Shown here: in pieces, positions 8,319 to 17,387 of the stretch
Position numbering within the stretch: position 1 is the first letter of the stretch
Layout: each line of letters opens with the position of its first letter
DNA from: Betaproteobacteria bacterium
Lineage (GTDB): Bacteria; Pseudomonadota; Gammaproteobacteria; Burkholderiales; Usitatibacteraceae
NCBI GenBank assembly: GCA_016720855.1
Contig: JADKJU010000003.1
Location: 753,900 to 817,899 of the forward strand
Length of the DNA: 64,000 nt
Direction: 5' to 3'
Notes under the pieces: model-generated
Seen by the model: only the letters and a program-made list of their open reading frames with translations
Database searches by the model: none
Told to the model about the DNA's origin: nothing
Translations under genes and position numbers: made by a program

Positions 8319-8801
8319 ATGAACGACCTCTTGATCATCCCTACGGACCTGCCCGAACTGTCGGTCGCCCAGATTGCCCGGCTGCCGCACGAACAGCTCC
8401 AGGAACTCGACCACTCCCTCACCGCACTCGCGGCCTGGACCAAGCAGTTCCGCGATCGCATGACCACCGCACTCGAACAGCGCTATGGCGAGACGGCGCG
8501 CACTGCCCTCGTGGAGTCGGGACGTGACTTCGGCGTCACGCACTTCGCTGACGGCCCGCTTCGCATCTCCTATGAGCTGCCCAAGCGCGTCACCTGGGAC
8601 CAGAAGCGCCTGTCTGACATCGCCGAGCGCATCTCCGCGTCCGGCGAGCGCGTCGAGGATTACATCGACGTCGAGCTCTCGGTCTCGGAATCCCGCTTCA
8701 ACGGCTGGCCCCCGGTCCTCAAGGAACAGTTCGCTCAAGCCCGCACCGTCAAGGCCGGGAAGGCGAAGTTCGTCCTCGAACTTGATAAGGAGGACGCGTA
8801 A
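8319..8801 (+). CDS. Phage hypothetical protein in recombination module
   Basis: 160 aa, with AAGGAG 7 nt upstream of the ATG. The N-terminal part is helical (QLQELDHSLTALAAWTKQFR) and the centre reads ISYELPKRVTWDQKRLSDIAERI. No enzymatic motif is seen. Proteins of this size and composition commonly precede Sak4-type ATPases in siphovirus early regions. The stop overlaps the next start (TAATG), so the two are translationally coupled. The function is unknown. Confidence 0.7.
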   Translation: MNDLLIIPTDLPELSVAQIARLPHEQLQELDHSLTALAAWTKQFRDRMTTALEQRYGETARTALVESGRDFGVTHFADGPLRISYELPKRVTWDQKRLSDIAERISASGERVEDYIDVELSVSESRFNGWPPVLKEQFAQARTVKAGKAKFVLELDKEDA

Positions 8802-9604
8802 TGGCGCTTCCTATCATTTCGGCTGAAGAGCGCCTGCGCGAGAAGCACAGCGCCAAGATCGGTCTCGTGGGCCCTCCCGGGGTCGGCAAGACCTCGCAAC
8901 TCAAGACTCTGCCGCCCGAACAGACTCTCTTCGTCGACCTCGAAGCGGGGGATCTCGCGGTAAAGGACTGGCCCGGCGACACGGTGCGGCCCCGCACCTG
9001 GGGGGAGTTCCGCGATCTGGCGGTTTTCCTGGCCGGGCCCCTGCCCACTGCGACCGCCGACCAGGCGTTCTCCGAGGCGCACTACCAGCACGTCTGCAAT
9101 ACCTACGGCGATCCCTCGCAGCTCGCGAAGTACGACTTCTATTTCGTGGACTCGCTCACCGTCCTCTCGCGCCTGTGCTTTGCCTGGTGCAAGGCCCAGC
9201 CGCAGGCCTATTCGGAAAAGAACGGCAAACCCGACACCCGCGGAGCGTACGGACTTCTCGCCCAGGAAATGATCACCGCGCTGACCCACCTGCAGCACGT
9301 CCGCGACAAGCACGTGATCTATGTGGCGATCCTGGAAGAGAAGACCGACGACTACAACCGCCGCTACCACCAGCTGCAGTTGGAGGGCAGCAAGACGGCT
9401 CTCGAGCTTCCCGGCGTACTGGACGAAGTCATCACGCTCGCGGTCTTGAAGGCCGACGACGGCACGCCCTACCGGGGCTTCGTCACGAGCGCTGTCAACG
9501 CCTTCGGTTACCCCAGCAAGGACCGCAGTGGCCGACTCGATGCGATCGAGGAGCCCCACCTCGGAAAGCTGATCCGCAAGTGCCTGGGCGAGGTGACGTC
9601 GTGA
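8801..9604 (+). CDS. Sak4-like RecA-fold ATPase (AAA_24)
   Basis: A 267-aa single-domain P-loop protein. The Walker A motif GPPGVGKT is at residues 24-31 in KIGLVGPPGVGKTSQLKTLP, and a Walker B-like strand YDFYFVDSLTVLSR comes later. The motif LQLEGSKTALELPGVLDEVI is typical of phage AAA_24 NTPases, which include the Sak4 single-strand annealing recombinases. It would promote strand annealing or invasion during replication, together with the SSB-like and nuclease genes downstream. It is coupled to both neighbours. Confidence 0.8.
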   Translation: MALPIISAEERLREKHSAKIGLVGPPGVGKTSQLKTLPPEQTLFVDLEAGDLAVKDWPGDTVRPRTWGEFRDLAVFLAGPLPTATADQAFSEAHYQHVCNTYGDPSQLAKYDFYFVDSLTVLSRLCFAWCKAQPQAYSEKNGKPDTRGAYGLLAQEMITALTHLQHVRDKHVIYVAILEEKTDDYNRRYHQLQLEGSKTALELPGVLDEVITLAVLKADDGTPYRGFVTSAVNAFGYPSKDRSGRLDAIEEPHLGKLIRKCLGEVTS

Positions 9605-9828
9605 CCGAGGACGAGTTCGTCACCTTCGAGAAATCCGCCCGCGCCACGGTGCGCCGGATTTCCGCTGAGAACACGTGGCTACGGCACAGCCTTCTGCAAC
9701 TCAAGACTCGGGTCGCCGCGATGGCAGAGCAGTTGACCGTCCTTGAGAAGCGAGCGCGGTCGCTCAAGAAGTTGCTCGGCGCCCCGACCCCCACCCCGAC
9801 ATCCAAGACAGCAAGGAGCAAACGATGA
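9601..9828 (+). CDS. Small coiled-coil protein
   Basis: 75 aa with a GTG start at 9601 that overlaps the stop of the Sak4-like gene; its own stop overlaps the following ATG (ATGA). The body is a heptad-like helix (ENTWLRHSLLQLKTRVAAMA, EQLTVLEKRARSLKKLLG) with a Pro/Thr/Lys tail. It is probably an accessory or oligomerisation protein of the recombination module. No family is recognised; the tight coupling on both sides supports it being real. Confidence 0.6.
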   Translation: MTEDEFVTFEKSARATVRRISAENTWLRHSLLQLKTRVAAMAEQLTVLEKRARSLKKLLGAPTPTPTSKTARSKR

Positions 9829-10457
9829 ACACCAACGCATGGCAAGACTTCAACGACGCCGAACAGCAACAGGGCTTTGACCTGATCCCGAAGGGGAGTC
9901 TCGTGCGCGTGCGCATGACCATCAAGCCGGGCGGACACGATGACCCCGCCCAAGGTTGGACGGGCGGCTACGCGACCGAGAGCTTCGACACGGGCGCGGT
10001 GTACCTCGCCTGCGAGTTTGTGGTCCTCGAGGGCCCGTTCGCAAAACGCAAGATGTGGTCGAACATCGGCCTTCACTCCCGCAAGGGCCCGACCTGGGGG
10101 CAGATGGGCCGCAGCATGATCCGCGCAATCCTCAACTCCGCGCGGAACATCCATCCGCAGGACAACGCTCCCGCGGCCGCCACTGCCCGTCGCATCCAGG
10201 GTTTTCACGAACTCGATGGCATCGAGTTCCTCGCCCGCGTCGATGTCGAGAAGGATGCCAAGGGCCTGGATCGCAACGTCGTGAAGCTCGCGATCGAGCC
10301 CGACCACAAGGACTACGCCGCCCTCATGGGGTCCGCCCCCCGCGTGTCCGCGCAGGCACCGGCCTCCCCGCCGCCGTACACCGCCCCGGCGGCCGCCAGC
10401 CACCAGGCGCCCCCTCGCCCGGCCCCCGCCACCAACAAACCCGCGTGGGCGCAGTAA
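9825..10457 (+). CDS. SSB-like phage protein
   Basis: 210 aa. The first two thirds look like an OB-fold single-strand binding domain: LVRVRMTIKPGG, YLACEFVVLEGPFAKRKMWS, NIGLHSRKG, then FLARVDVEKDAKGLDRNVVK. The C-terminal 50 residues form a Pro/Ala-rich flexible tail ending NKPAWAQ, like the disordered tails of SSBs. Such proteins are regular partners of Sak4 recombinases. The role in coating ssDNA is inferred from fold pattern and neighbours. Confidence 0.65.
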   Translation: MNTNAWQDFNDAEQQQGFDLIPKGSLVRVRMTIKPGGHDDPAQGWTGGYATESFDTGAVYLACEFVVLEGPFAKRKMWSNIGLHSRKGPTWGQMGRSMIRAILNSARNIHPQDNAPAAATARRIQGFHELDGIEFLARVDVEKDAKGLDRNVVKLAIEPDHKDYAALMGSAPRVSAQAPASPPPYTAPAAASHQAPPRPAPATNKPAWAQ

Positions 10458-10460
10458 GCC

Positions 10461-10715
10461 ATGGCGACCAAGAAGAAGTCCTACCCCGTTTGTTTCAACT
10501 CGAAGCGCCAGTACGAGGTTTGGGAGGAAGGAGCAGGGGACAGCAATCCTGGCGACAGCCGCTACTGCACTGACTGCACCGTCGCGTATCAGCGGCAAAT
10601 GATCGCTCAACACCGGTGCGCGCACCCCTGCACATCGTTCTATCTCGACAAGGATGGCTTCCTCGAAGGTCGCCGGCGCGTGGAGGACCGCGTGCGGCTG
10701 AAGGAGGCTGCGTGA
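10461..10715 (+). CDS. Small cysteine-rich protein
   Basis: 84 aa and basic. The cysteines (PVCFNSK, YCTDCTVAYQ, HRCAHPCTSFY) are arranged as a possible treble-clef or zinc knuckle. It lies between the SSB-like gene and the DUF6511 gene, and its stop overlaps the next GTG. The function is unknown; nucleic-acid binding is a guess from the zinc-knuckle pattern. Confidence 0.6.
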   Translation: MATKKKSYPVCFNSKRQYEVWEEGAGDSNPGDSRYCTDCTVAYQRQMIAQHRCAHPCTSFYLDKDGFLEGRRRVEDRVRLKEAA

Positions 10716-11191
10716 AATGCTGGGTCTGCCAACGCGAAGCCCGGGGGCTTGGCCACACCGACACCCGTCACGGTGTGGCCGATCCTCGGCGCTACCCGAT
10801 CGACTGGGTGTTTTGCTCGCCCCGGTGCCAGAACGCCTTTCACGCGATGTACGGCAACTGGGTGCGGGCAAAGGACAGCGCGGCCATCGACATCAAGGGG
10901 GTCGAGATGATTGATCCCTCTGATGTCGAACTCGTCGCGATGCGCTCCTGCCTCAAGTCCTTTGGCGAGGCCGCGAGTGAAATCGGCTTCGACAAGCCCC
11001 TGGGGGCCTACACCGAGGCCGAGGCTCTGCAAGTGATCGACGCCATCGTCTCCCACTACACGGAGGCGATGGTCGAGCACCACGAGACCACCAAGTTCCC
11101 GCCGGTACGGGGACTGCCGGCCACACCGGACCCCCTCACCGGGCCATTTGCGGATCTCAAAGACGATCTGCCGTGGGAGACGAAGCCATGA
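10712..11191 (+). CDS. DUF6511-like protein
   Basis: 159 aa with a GTG start at 10712, preceded by AAGGAGG 4 nt upstream; longer in-frame starts are rejected because of this ribosome site. The N-terminus has a zinc-finger-like CWVCQREARGLGHTD ... RRYPIDWVFCSPRCQNAFH, the pattern of phage DUF6511 proteins. The C-terminal half is helical and acidic. It is coupled to the nuclease that follows (ATGA). The biochemical role is unknown. Confidence 0.7.
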   Translation: MKCWVCQREARGLGHTDTRHGVADPRRYPIDWVFCSPRCQNAFHAMYGNWVRAKDSAAIDIKGVEMIDPSDVELVAMRSCLKSFGEAASEIGFDKPLGAYTEAEALQVIDAIVSHYTEAMVEHHETTKFPPVRGLPATPDPLTGPFADLKDDLPWETKP

Positions 11192-11925
11192 TCGACTTCA
11201 ACTCCTCCTCGAGCATCTCCGGGCAGGTGATGGCCCTCGTGGATGCGGGTCTCCAAGAAGCTCGCGCTCGCGAAACCGTGCGGCAATACCTCGGCGCATC
11301 GCGCCTGGGTGCGGCTTGCGAACGCGCGCTGCAGTACGAGTACGCAAAAGCGCCGGTCGATTACGGCCGCGAGACTTCCGGTCGGATGCTTCGCATCTTC
11401 GAGCGCGGTCACGTGATGGAGGACTGCATGGTCACGTGGCTCCGGGGAGCAGGGTTCGATCTTCGCACCCGCAAGGCGAACGGAGAGCAATTCGGCTTCA
11501 CCGCCGCCAATGGCCGCCTACAGGGGCATGTCGACGGTGTGATCGTCGGCGGCCCCGAGGGCTTTGCGTACCCCGCACTTTGGGAGAACAAGTGCCTGGG
11601 CGCCAAGTCCTGGCGCGACCTCGAAAAGAATCGCCTCGCGGTCGCAAAACCGGTCTACGCCGCACAGGTGGCGCTCTATCAGGCGTACCTCGAACTGCAC
11701 GAGAACCCGGCGTTCTTCACCGCCATCAACGCCGACACGATGGAGATCTACACCGAGCTCGTCGCCTTTGACGGCGCTCTCGCCCAACGCATGTCCGACC
11801 GGGCAGCGAAGGTGATCACGGCGACCGAGGCAGGGGAATTGCTGCCGCGCAGCTTCACCGACCAGACCCACTTCGAATGCCGGATGTGCGCCTGGCAGGA
11901 CCGCTGCTGGAGAACTCAACCATGA
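11188..11925 (+). CDS. Cas4-like PD-(D/E)XK exonuclease with Fe-S-type cysteines
   Basis: 245 aa from the ATG at 11188 (ATGA overlap). The nuclease core is visible: FERGHVMEDCMV, RLQGHVDGVIV (catalytic Asp), LWENKCLG (ExK) and a following AKPVYAAQVALYQAYLEL helix. One N-terminal Cys (RLGAACERAL) and three C-terminal Cys (FECRMCAWQDRCW) match the Cas4/AddB arrangement that holds a 4Fe-4S cluster. It is likely the exonuclease that produces ssDNA for the Sak4/SSB pair. Confidence 0.8.
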   Translation: MIDFNSSSSISGQVMALVDAGLQEARARETVRQYLGASRLGAACERALQYEYAKAPVDYGRETSGRMLRIFERGHVMEDCMVTWLRGAGFDLRTRKANGEQFGFTAANGRLQGHVDGVIVGGPEGFAYPALWENKCLGAKSWRDLEKNRLAVAKPVYAAQVALYQAYLELHENPAFFTAINADTMEIYTELVAFDGALAQRMSDRAAKVITATEAGELLPRSFTDQTHFECRMCAWQDRCWRTQP

Positions 11926-12149
11926 AACATCACCTTTCCGTACCAGGCCCTGTCGAGCCCATGGTGGACGCCCGCCATGCCGCCCGGGCGCTGAACCTCC
12001 CCTTTCACTACTTCCTAAAGCCAGCCAGTCGGAGGCTTCACAAGATTCCGCACTACCGGATTGGCCGAACGATTCGGTTTCGGCTCTCCGAACTTCAGGT
12101 GTGGTCGACGCGCTTTCGCCAACGACCGAAGAGAGCGGGGGCGAAATGA
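11922..12149 (+). CDS. Small HTH protein
   Basis: 75 aa from the ATG at 11922, overlapping both the nuclease stop and the primase start (ATGA twice). VDARHAARALNLPFHYFLKP followed by PHYRIGRTIRFRLSELQVW is an excisionase-like winged HTH. Its position between nuclease and primase suggests a replication or regulatory cofactor. The family is otherwise not recognised. Confidence 0.6.
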   Translation: MKHHLSVPGPVEPMVDARHAARALNLPFHYFLKPASRRLHKIPHYRIGRTIRFRLSELQVWSTRFRQRPKRAGAK

Positions 12150-14414
12150 TCGACTTCAACGACGTGCGCGATGCGCCCGAATCCTCGAAGGAGGCGACGC
12201 GAGACGAGATTCGCGCGGAGTTGCTTTCGCGGCTCGAGTCCGTGCTTTTCACGATCTTCCCCGCGGGCAAGAAGCGCAAGGGCAAGTTCCTGATCGGAGA
12301 CGTCCTCGGGAGCCCCGGCGATAGCCTCGAGGTCGTCCTCGAAGCCGAGAAGGCCGGGCTCTGGACCGATCGCGCGACCGGCCAGGGGGGCGACATTTTC
12401 GACCTCATCGCGTTACGGATACCGGTAAATGCGACAACCGACTTCGAGCGGGTGCTCGAGGAAGCCGCCTCTATCCTCGGCCGCGCGCTCTCGACGTCCC
12501 CCAAGAAGGCGAAGCCGAAAGTGGCGACTGATGAGCTCGGACCGGCGACCGCCAAGTGGGACTACCTCGATGCGAATGGCAGCCTCATCGCCGTCGTCTC
12601 TCGCTACGACCCGCCCGGAGGGAAGAAGGAGTTCCGTCCCTGGGACGCACGGCGCCGCAAGATGTCCCCACCCGAGCCTCGGCCTCTCTACAACCAGCCC
12701 GGGATCGCGGCCGCGAGCAACGTCGTGCTGGTGGAAGGCGAGAAGTGCGCTGGAGTCCTTGATCGCTCACGGTGTGGCCGCCACCACCGCCATGCATGGC
12801 GCCAAGGCCCCGGTCGAGAAGACCGACTGGTCGCCGCTTACCGGAAAGTCGGTCCTCATCTGGCCGGACCGCGACAAACCCGGCTGGGAGTACGCCATGG
12901 CGGCGGGGCAGGCGGCGCTCGCGGCAGGTGCTCTTTCGTGCGACGTCCTCCTCCCCCCGGACGACAAGCCCGAAGGGTGGGATGCGGCTGACGCCTTGGC
13001 CGAGGGATTCGATGTCGCGGGCTTCCTCGGCGCCGGCCCCCGGATGTGCATCAAGCCCAGCACCGGACTCCCCGCCCAGGACGCAACGGTGTGGGCGACC
13101 GACGATGCCTTGGCCCTTGCCTTCACCGCGCGCTACGCCGAGGACTGGCGCTACTGCGCCGCCTGGGGCAAGTGGCTCGTCTGGACCGGGACGCACTGGA
13201 AGGCCGATGAAACGCTCCTGGTCCATCACCTAATCCGGTCGGTCTGCCGGGAGGCCGCCGTGAAGGTCGACTCGCACCGACTGGCCGCCAAGCTCCTCGC
13301 GAGCAGCACGGTGGGCGGCGTCGACCGCCTCGCCCGCACCGACCGGCGGCACGCCTCCACGTCGGAGGAGTGGGATGCCGATCTCTTTGCACTCAACACC
13401 CCGGGCGGCGTGGTCAATCTCAAGACCGGCCGACTCCGCCCTCACGAAAGGACTGATCGCATGACGAAAATCGCAACGGCGACACCGCGGGGCTCGTGCC
13501 CCCGGTGGCACGCGTTCCTGAACGACGTGACCGGCGGAGACACAGAACTGCAGGCCTATCTGCAGCGCGTGGTCGGCTACACCCTCACCGGGGCCACGAC
13601 TGCCCACGCCCTCTTCTTCCTGTACGGCACCGGGGCCAACGGGAAGTCGGTCTTCGTAAACACCCTGTCCACCATCCTCGGGGACTACGCCACCAGCGCT
13701 CCCATGGACACGTTCATGGAAGCCCGAGGCGACCGGCACCCCACCGATCTGGCCGGACTTCGGGGCGCCCGCTTCGTCTCCTCGATTGAGACCGAACAGG
13801 GCCGGCGCTGGAACGAGTCCAAGCTCAAGGCCATCACCGGAGGCGACAAGATCTCGGCGCGCTTCATGCGCCAGGACTTCTTCGAGTACCCGCCTCAGTT
13901 CAAGTTGCTGATCGCCGGCAATCACAAGCCCTCGATCCGCAATGTGGACGAGGCCATGAAGCGTCGGCTTCACCTGATCCCGTTCACGGTCACCATCCCG
14001 CCCGACAAGCGCGACGGCGCCCTCACCGAAAAGCTTCTCGCCGAACGCGACGGGATTCTCGCCTGGGCCGTCGAAGGCTGCCTTCAGTGGCAGCAGGTGG
14101 GCCTCAAGCCCCCGGAGTCCGTGGTGTCCGCGACCGAGGAGTACTTCGACGAGGAGGACGCCATCGGAGACTTCCTGGAAGAGGAAGGCCAGCGCCATGA
14201 GCAGGCTCGCGTGGCCGTGGGCGAGGTCTTCCAACGCTGGCAAGAGTGGGCCGGCAAACGCGGCGAATACGTGGGCACCAGCCGCTGGCTCGCCCAGCAG
14301 CTCGCCAACCGGGGGTTCACGCGGACTCGGCTGCATGCCGGCGTGAAGGCGCTCGCTGGACTCTCCCTCAAGCCCAAGGACTACGGCACGCGTCTGCCGT
14401 ACCGCGACGACTGA
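12146..14414 (+). CDS. P4/D5-type primase-helicase (frameshifted at about 12752)
   Basis: Two ORFs form one protein. 12146-12751 encodes the N-terminal domain and the first toprim strand (NVVLVEGEKCA). From 12753, in the next frame, it continues ESLIAHGV, then the toprim DRD motif (LIWPDRDKPGW), a D5-like domain and an SF3-type ATPase with Walker A GTGANGKS, ending at 14414. One surplus G at 12752/12753 (GCTGGAGTCC) explains the break; no slippery heptamer is present. The protein would prime and unwind phage DNA at the replication origin. The frameshift is either a mutation or a sequence error. As written, the first ORF runs on to 12991 out of frame. Confidence 0.85.
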
Positions 14415-14418
14415 CCGT

Positions 14419-14515
14419 GGTGACCGAAGGTGACCTGTCTGCGGATTACTTCTTACGCCTGCGCGCGCACGCACGTAAAGAGACTCATACGTCACGCCGG
14501 CCACCTTCGGTCACC
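14419..14515. repeat. 14-bp inverted repeat between primase-helicase and resolvase genes
   Basis: GGTGACCGAAGGTG (14419-14432) is perfectly repeated in inverted orientation at 14502-14515, with about 69 nt between. The left arm extends into GGTGACCGAAGGTGACC, itself two GGTGACC units. The arms flank a purine/pyrimidine-alternating stretch. The location just after the helicase gene suggests a replication origin or a large hairpin, which is inference. Confidence 0.6.
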
Positions 14516-14542
14516 CAACCCGAACGGAAGGACCACACAACC

Positions 14543-15007
14543 ATGAACACAACGATCCTCGCCCTCGACCTGGGCACCCACACCGGTTGGGCGCTGTACC
14601 ACCGGGACGGCACCGTCACGAGCGGCACCGAGCACTTCAAGCCGGGTCGCTTTGAGGGCGGCGGCATGCGGTTCCTGCGCTTCAAGCGCTGGCTCACCGA
14701 ACTCCTCGCGGCGAGCGGCGCCCTCAACGCCGTGTACTTCGAGGAAGTCCGGCGACACGCCGGCGTCGACGCAGCCCACGTCTACGGCGGGCTCATGGCC
14801 CACCTCACCGCGTGGTGTGAGCACCACAACATCCCCTACCAGGGAGTGCCGGTCGGGACGATCAAGAAGCACGCCACCGGCAAAGGCAACGCCGCCAAGG
14901 AGGAAATGCTCGCCGCCGCCTCCCGCCGAGGCTACGCGCCCATCGACGACAACGAAGCCGACGCCCTCGCCCTCCTTCACTGGGCGATCGAGACGCAGGA
15001 GGGCTGA
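14543..15007 (+). CDS. RuvC-like Holliday junction resolvase
   Basis: 154 aa from the ATG at 14543; the longer in-frame ORF upstream is out-of-frame primase sequence. RNase-H-fold motifs: ILALDLGTHTGWALY (first Asp), VYFEEVRRH (Glu), and DDNEADALALLHW (the Asp pair), the catalytic set of RuvC and phage resolvases. It would resolve branched replication intermediates before packaging. It fits the end of the recombination module. Confidence 0.8.
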   Translation: MNTTILALDLGTHTGWALYHRDGTVTSGTEHFKPGRFEGGGMRFLRFKRWLTELLAASGALNAVYFEEVRRHAGVDAAHVYGGLMAHLTAWCEHHNIPYQGVPVGTIKKHATGKGNAAKEEMLAAASRRGYAPIDDNEADALALLHWAIETQEG

Positions 15008-15008
15008 G

Positions 15009-15221
15009 ATGCGCATTCCGGAGCAACGCTACCGCTGCCCCCTGGGGCAACTCCAGGGTGAAGCCCGCATGGACCCTGAGGCCATCAAGCGCGAGGGCTG
15101 GCGAGACCAACGCATCCTCGTGGTAAGCGACGCGGACGATCGCCTGGACTTTGTCGAGCGTGAGTTCGTTCGTCGAATTGGGGAACGGCTCTACGGAACG
15201 AAGGAGGGCCGCCATGGCTGA
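15009..15221 (+). CDS. Small hypothetical phage protein
   Basis: 70 aa, starting one base after the resolvase stop. It reads MRIPEQRYRCPLGQ with a helical DAIKREG-like middle and DRLDFVEREFVRRIGERLY. No domain is recognised. It overlaps the next gene's start by 8 nt and contains that gene's AAGGAGG ribosome site. Confidence 0.55.
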   Translation: MRIPEQRYRCPLGQLQGEARMDPEAIKREGWRDQRILVVSDADDRLDFVEREFVRRIGERLYGTKEGRHG

Positions 15222-15603
15222 CTGGGACAAGGCAACCGTCGACGCAAGGCTTGTGGAGGCGGTACGCACGGCACGACGACTGCCGCCCGCACGCGTGCGT
15301 GGCCACTTCAACGCATGGCCCGAGATCATCCGGGAGGAATGGGAGACCTATGGGGTAGACGAACCAGATCGTCGGCCCATGCCGCCATCGCCAGAGGCCA
15401 TTGATCGGATGCTCGAGACCACGCGCTGGATGCAGTGGCTGGAGGTGGAGCAGCGTCACCTCGTGTGGATGCGGGCGAAGCGCTACGGCTGGCGAGACAT
15501 CTCCATCCGCTTTGCCTGCAACCGCTCGACCGCGTGGCGGCACTGGCAGCGCGCACTGCAGCAGTTGGCCGATCACCTCAACCAGCGCTTAGTCACGCGG
15601 TAG
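15214..15603 (+). CDS. DUF6362-like protein (HTH, late regulator candidate)
   Basis: 129 aa from the ATG at 15214, with AAGGAGG at 15201. The N-terminal helix TARRLPPARVRGHFNAWPEI, the middle MLETTRWMQWLEVEQRHLVW and the C-terminal KRYGWRDISIRFACNRSTAW match phage DUF6362 proteins. The last segment is a sigma/HTH-like recognition helix. Its place just before the packaging region suggests a late-gene regulator, which is inferred. Confidence 0.7.
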   Translation: MADWDKATVDARLVEAVRTARRLPPARVRGHFNAWPEIIREEWETYGVDEPDRRPMPPSPEAIDRMLETTRWMQWLEVEQRHLVWMRAKRYGWRDISIRFACNRSTAWRHWQRALQQLADHLNQRLVTR

Positions 15604-15743
15604 CAATTTGGCGCAATTGGGCAATGATCCGCGTGCATGAGCAATTGCGAGCGACGATGTGCGCACTTTGCACGTGCAACAACATTGCCGATTCGCTGTA
15701 GGATTCGAGTTATCTTCTGGACAGAAGTGCGAACCCGCGAATG

Positions 15744-15846
15744 AGACGGGTCCTTCCTGGCCGAAGAGCCATGCGGGAGGCGCGAGCGCGGCATTCGCCT
15801 AGCGTCAGAGTGCAAACCTAGGTTTGCGCTGGTTTGCAGTTTGCAC
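15744..15846. other. Candidate cos/packaging or structured region with palindromes
   Basis: GACGGGTCCTTCCTGGCC starts a GC-rich stretch with nested hairpin potential (GCGGGAGGCGCGAGCGCGGC). It is followed by the perfect 16-bp palindrome GCAAACCTAGGTTTGC (15812-15827), another GGTTTGC unit at 15831, and GTTTGCAC (15839-15846), which inverts GTGCAAAC (15810-15817). It sits between the early region and the packaging/methylase genes, where cos sites often lie. The assignment is tentative. Upstream, 15604-15743 has no gene, only several GCAATT repeats. Confidence 0.45.
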
Positions 15847-15858
15847 CCCCGCCTCCTC

Positions 15859-15896
15859 AAGCCCGCCCACGACCCAATCGTCGGCGGGCTTTTCAT
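15859..15896. terminator. Strong intrinsic terminator, usable from both strands
   Basis: AAGCCCGCC (15859-15867) pairs perfectly with GGCGGGCTT (15883-15891), and an inner CGAC/GTCG extension continues the stem. TTTCATTTC follows on the plus strand and A residues precede it. It rules out a start upstream of this point for the first methyltransferase gene. Confidence 0.8.
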
Positions 15897-15969
15897 TTCC
15901 AACGGTGTGCGCCGCTTGCGGCCCGGTCCGGGGTCTACTCCTTCCCTGGGTCGGGCCGCTTCTTTTGGG

Positions 15970-17387
15970 ATGCCAGAACTGAACATGCTCAACGTCGAGT
16001 ACCGGAAGGTCGAGACGCTGATCCCCTACGCCCGGAATCCGCGCACCCACAGCGACGAGCAGGTGGCGAAGATCGCGGCCAGCATCGTCGAGTACGGCTG
16101 GACCTCGCCCGTCCTGGTCGATGGCGCGAACGGCATCATCGCAGGCCACGGGCGCCTCGCTGCCGCGCGAAAGCTGGGCCTTGCCGAGGTACCGGTGATT
16201 GAACTCGCGCACCTTTCGCCCGCGCAGAAGCGCGCCTACATCATCGCGGACAACCGCCTGGCGCTCGACGCCGGCTGGAACGACGAACTGCTGGCGCTCG
16301 AGTTGGCGGATCTGACGGAGGCCGGTTACGACCTCGCGCTGACGGGGTTCGAGGCGTCCGAGATCGAGGCCCTGCTGGCGGACGATGCCGACCGAGGCGG
16401 CGACCCAGAGAACGACGGCGACGGACCGGACGCGGCCGATGACGTACCCGAGGCGCCAGCCGTTCCGGTCACGCGGCCGGGCGACGTATGGCTCCTGGGG
16501 ACCCATCGCCTGATCTGCGGGGATGCAAGTGACAACACTGTGGTTGCGGCGCTGATGGAGGGCTCGCAGGCCCGCCTGTGCTTTACCTCCCCGCCCTACG
16601 GCAACCAGCGCGACTACACCAGCGGCGGCATCGCCGATTGGGATGGCCTGATGCGTGGCGTGTTCGCGCTCGGCTCCCGATGGCCGAGGATGGCCAGGTG
16701 CTCGTGAACTTGGGTCTTATCCACCGCGACAACGAATTCATCCCCTATTGGGACGGTTGGCTCGAGTGGATGCGCACCCAAGGCTGGCGGCGCTTCGCGT
16801 GGTACGTCTGGGACCAGGGGCCCGGGATGCCGGGCGATTGGGCGGGACGCTTCGCCCCGAGCTTCGAGTTCGTCTTCCACTTCAATCGCCAGAGCCGCAA
16901 GCCCAACAAGATCGTCCCCTGTAAGCACGCCGGCCAGGACTCGCACCTGCGGGCAGACGGATCCTCCACCGCCATGCGGAGCAAGGCCGGCGAAGTGGGC
17001 GGCTGGACGCACGCAGGCCAGCCCACGCAGGAGACCCGGATCCCGGACTCGGTGATCCGCGTCATGCGCCACAAAGGCAAGATCGGCCAGGACATCGACC
17101 ACCCGGCCGTTTTCCCGGTGGCGCTGCCCGAGTTCGTGATCGAGGCCTACTCGGACAAGGGCGACATCGTATTCGAACCCTTCGGGGGAAGCGGTACCAC
17201 GATGCTGGCCGCCGAGCGGACCGGTCGCGCCTGCCGTTCGGTCGAGATCGCGCCCGAGTACGTGGACGTCGCCATCAAGCGCTTTCAGCAGAACTACCCC
17301 GCCCTGCCGGTAACGCTGGCGGCCACCGGACAGTCGTTTGAGGAGGTCCGCCGGGAGCGGCTCTACCTCACGGAGGCCGCGGCATGA
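15970..17387 (+). CDS. ParB-domain/DNA methyltransferase fusion 1 (frameshifted at about 16690)
   Basis: The N-terminal ParB/Srx fold (about residues 6-100) has NPRTHSDEQVAKIAASI and GHGRLAAARKLG. The acidic linker is followed by a beta-class methyltransferase: TSPPYG (motif IV), then FEPFGGSGTTMLAAERTGR (motif I) near the end. This order and SPPY suggest N4-cytosine or N6-adenine methylation. The first frame runs to 16707 and the second begins near 16690; one missing base in GGCTCCC would join them. Its stop overlaps the next ATG. Such fusions modify phage DNA and can evade host restriction. Confidence 0.85.

Noticed and set aside
15841..15969. Upstream extension of the first ParB-methyltransferase gene
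   Set aside because: The extension would run through a perfect intrinsic terminator.
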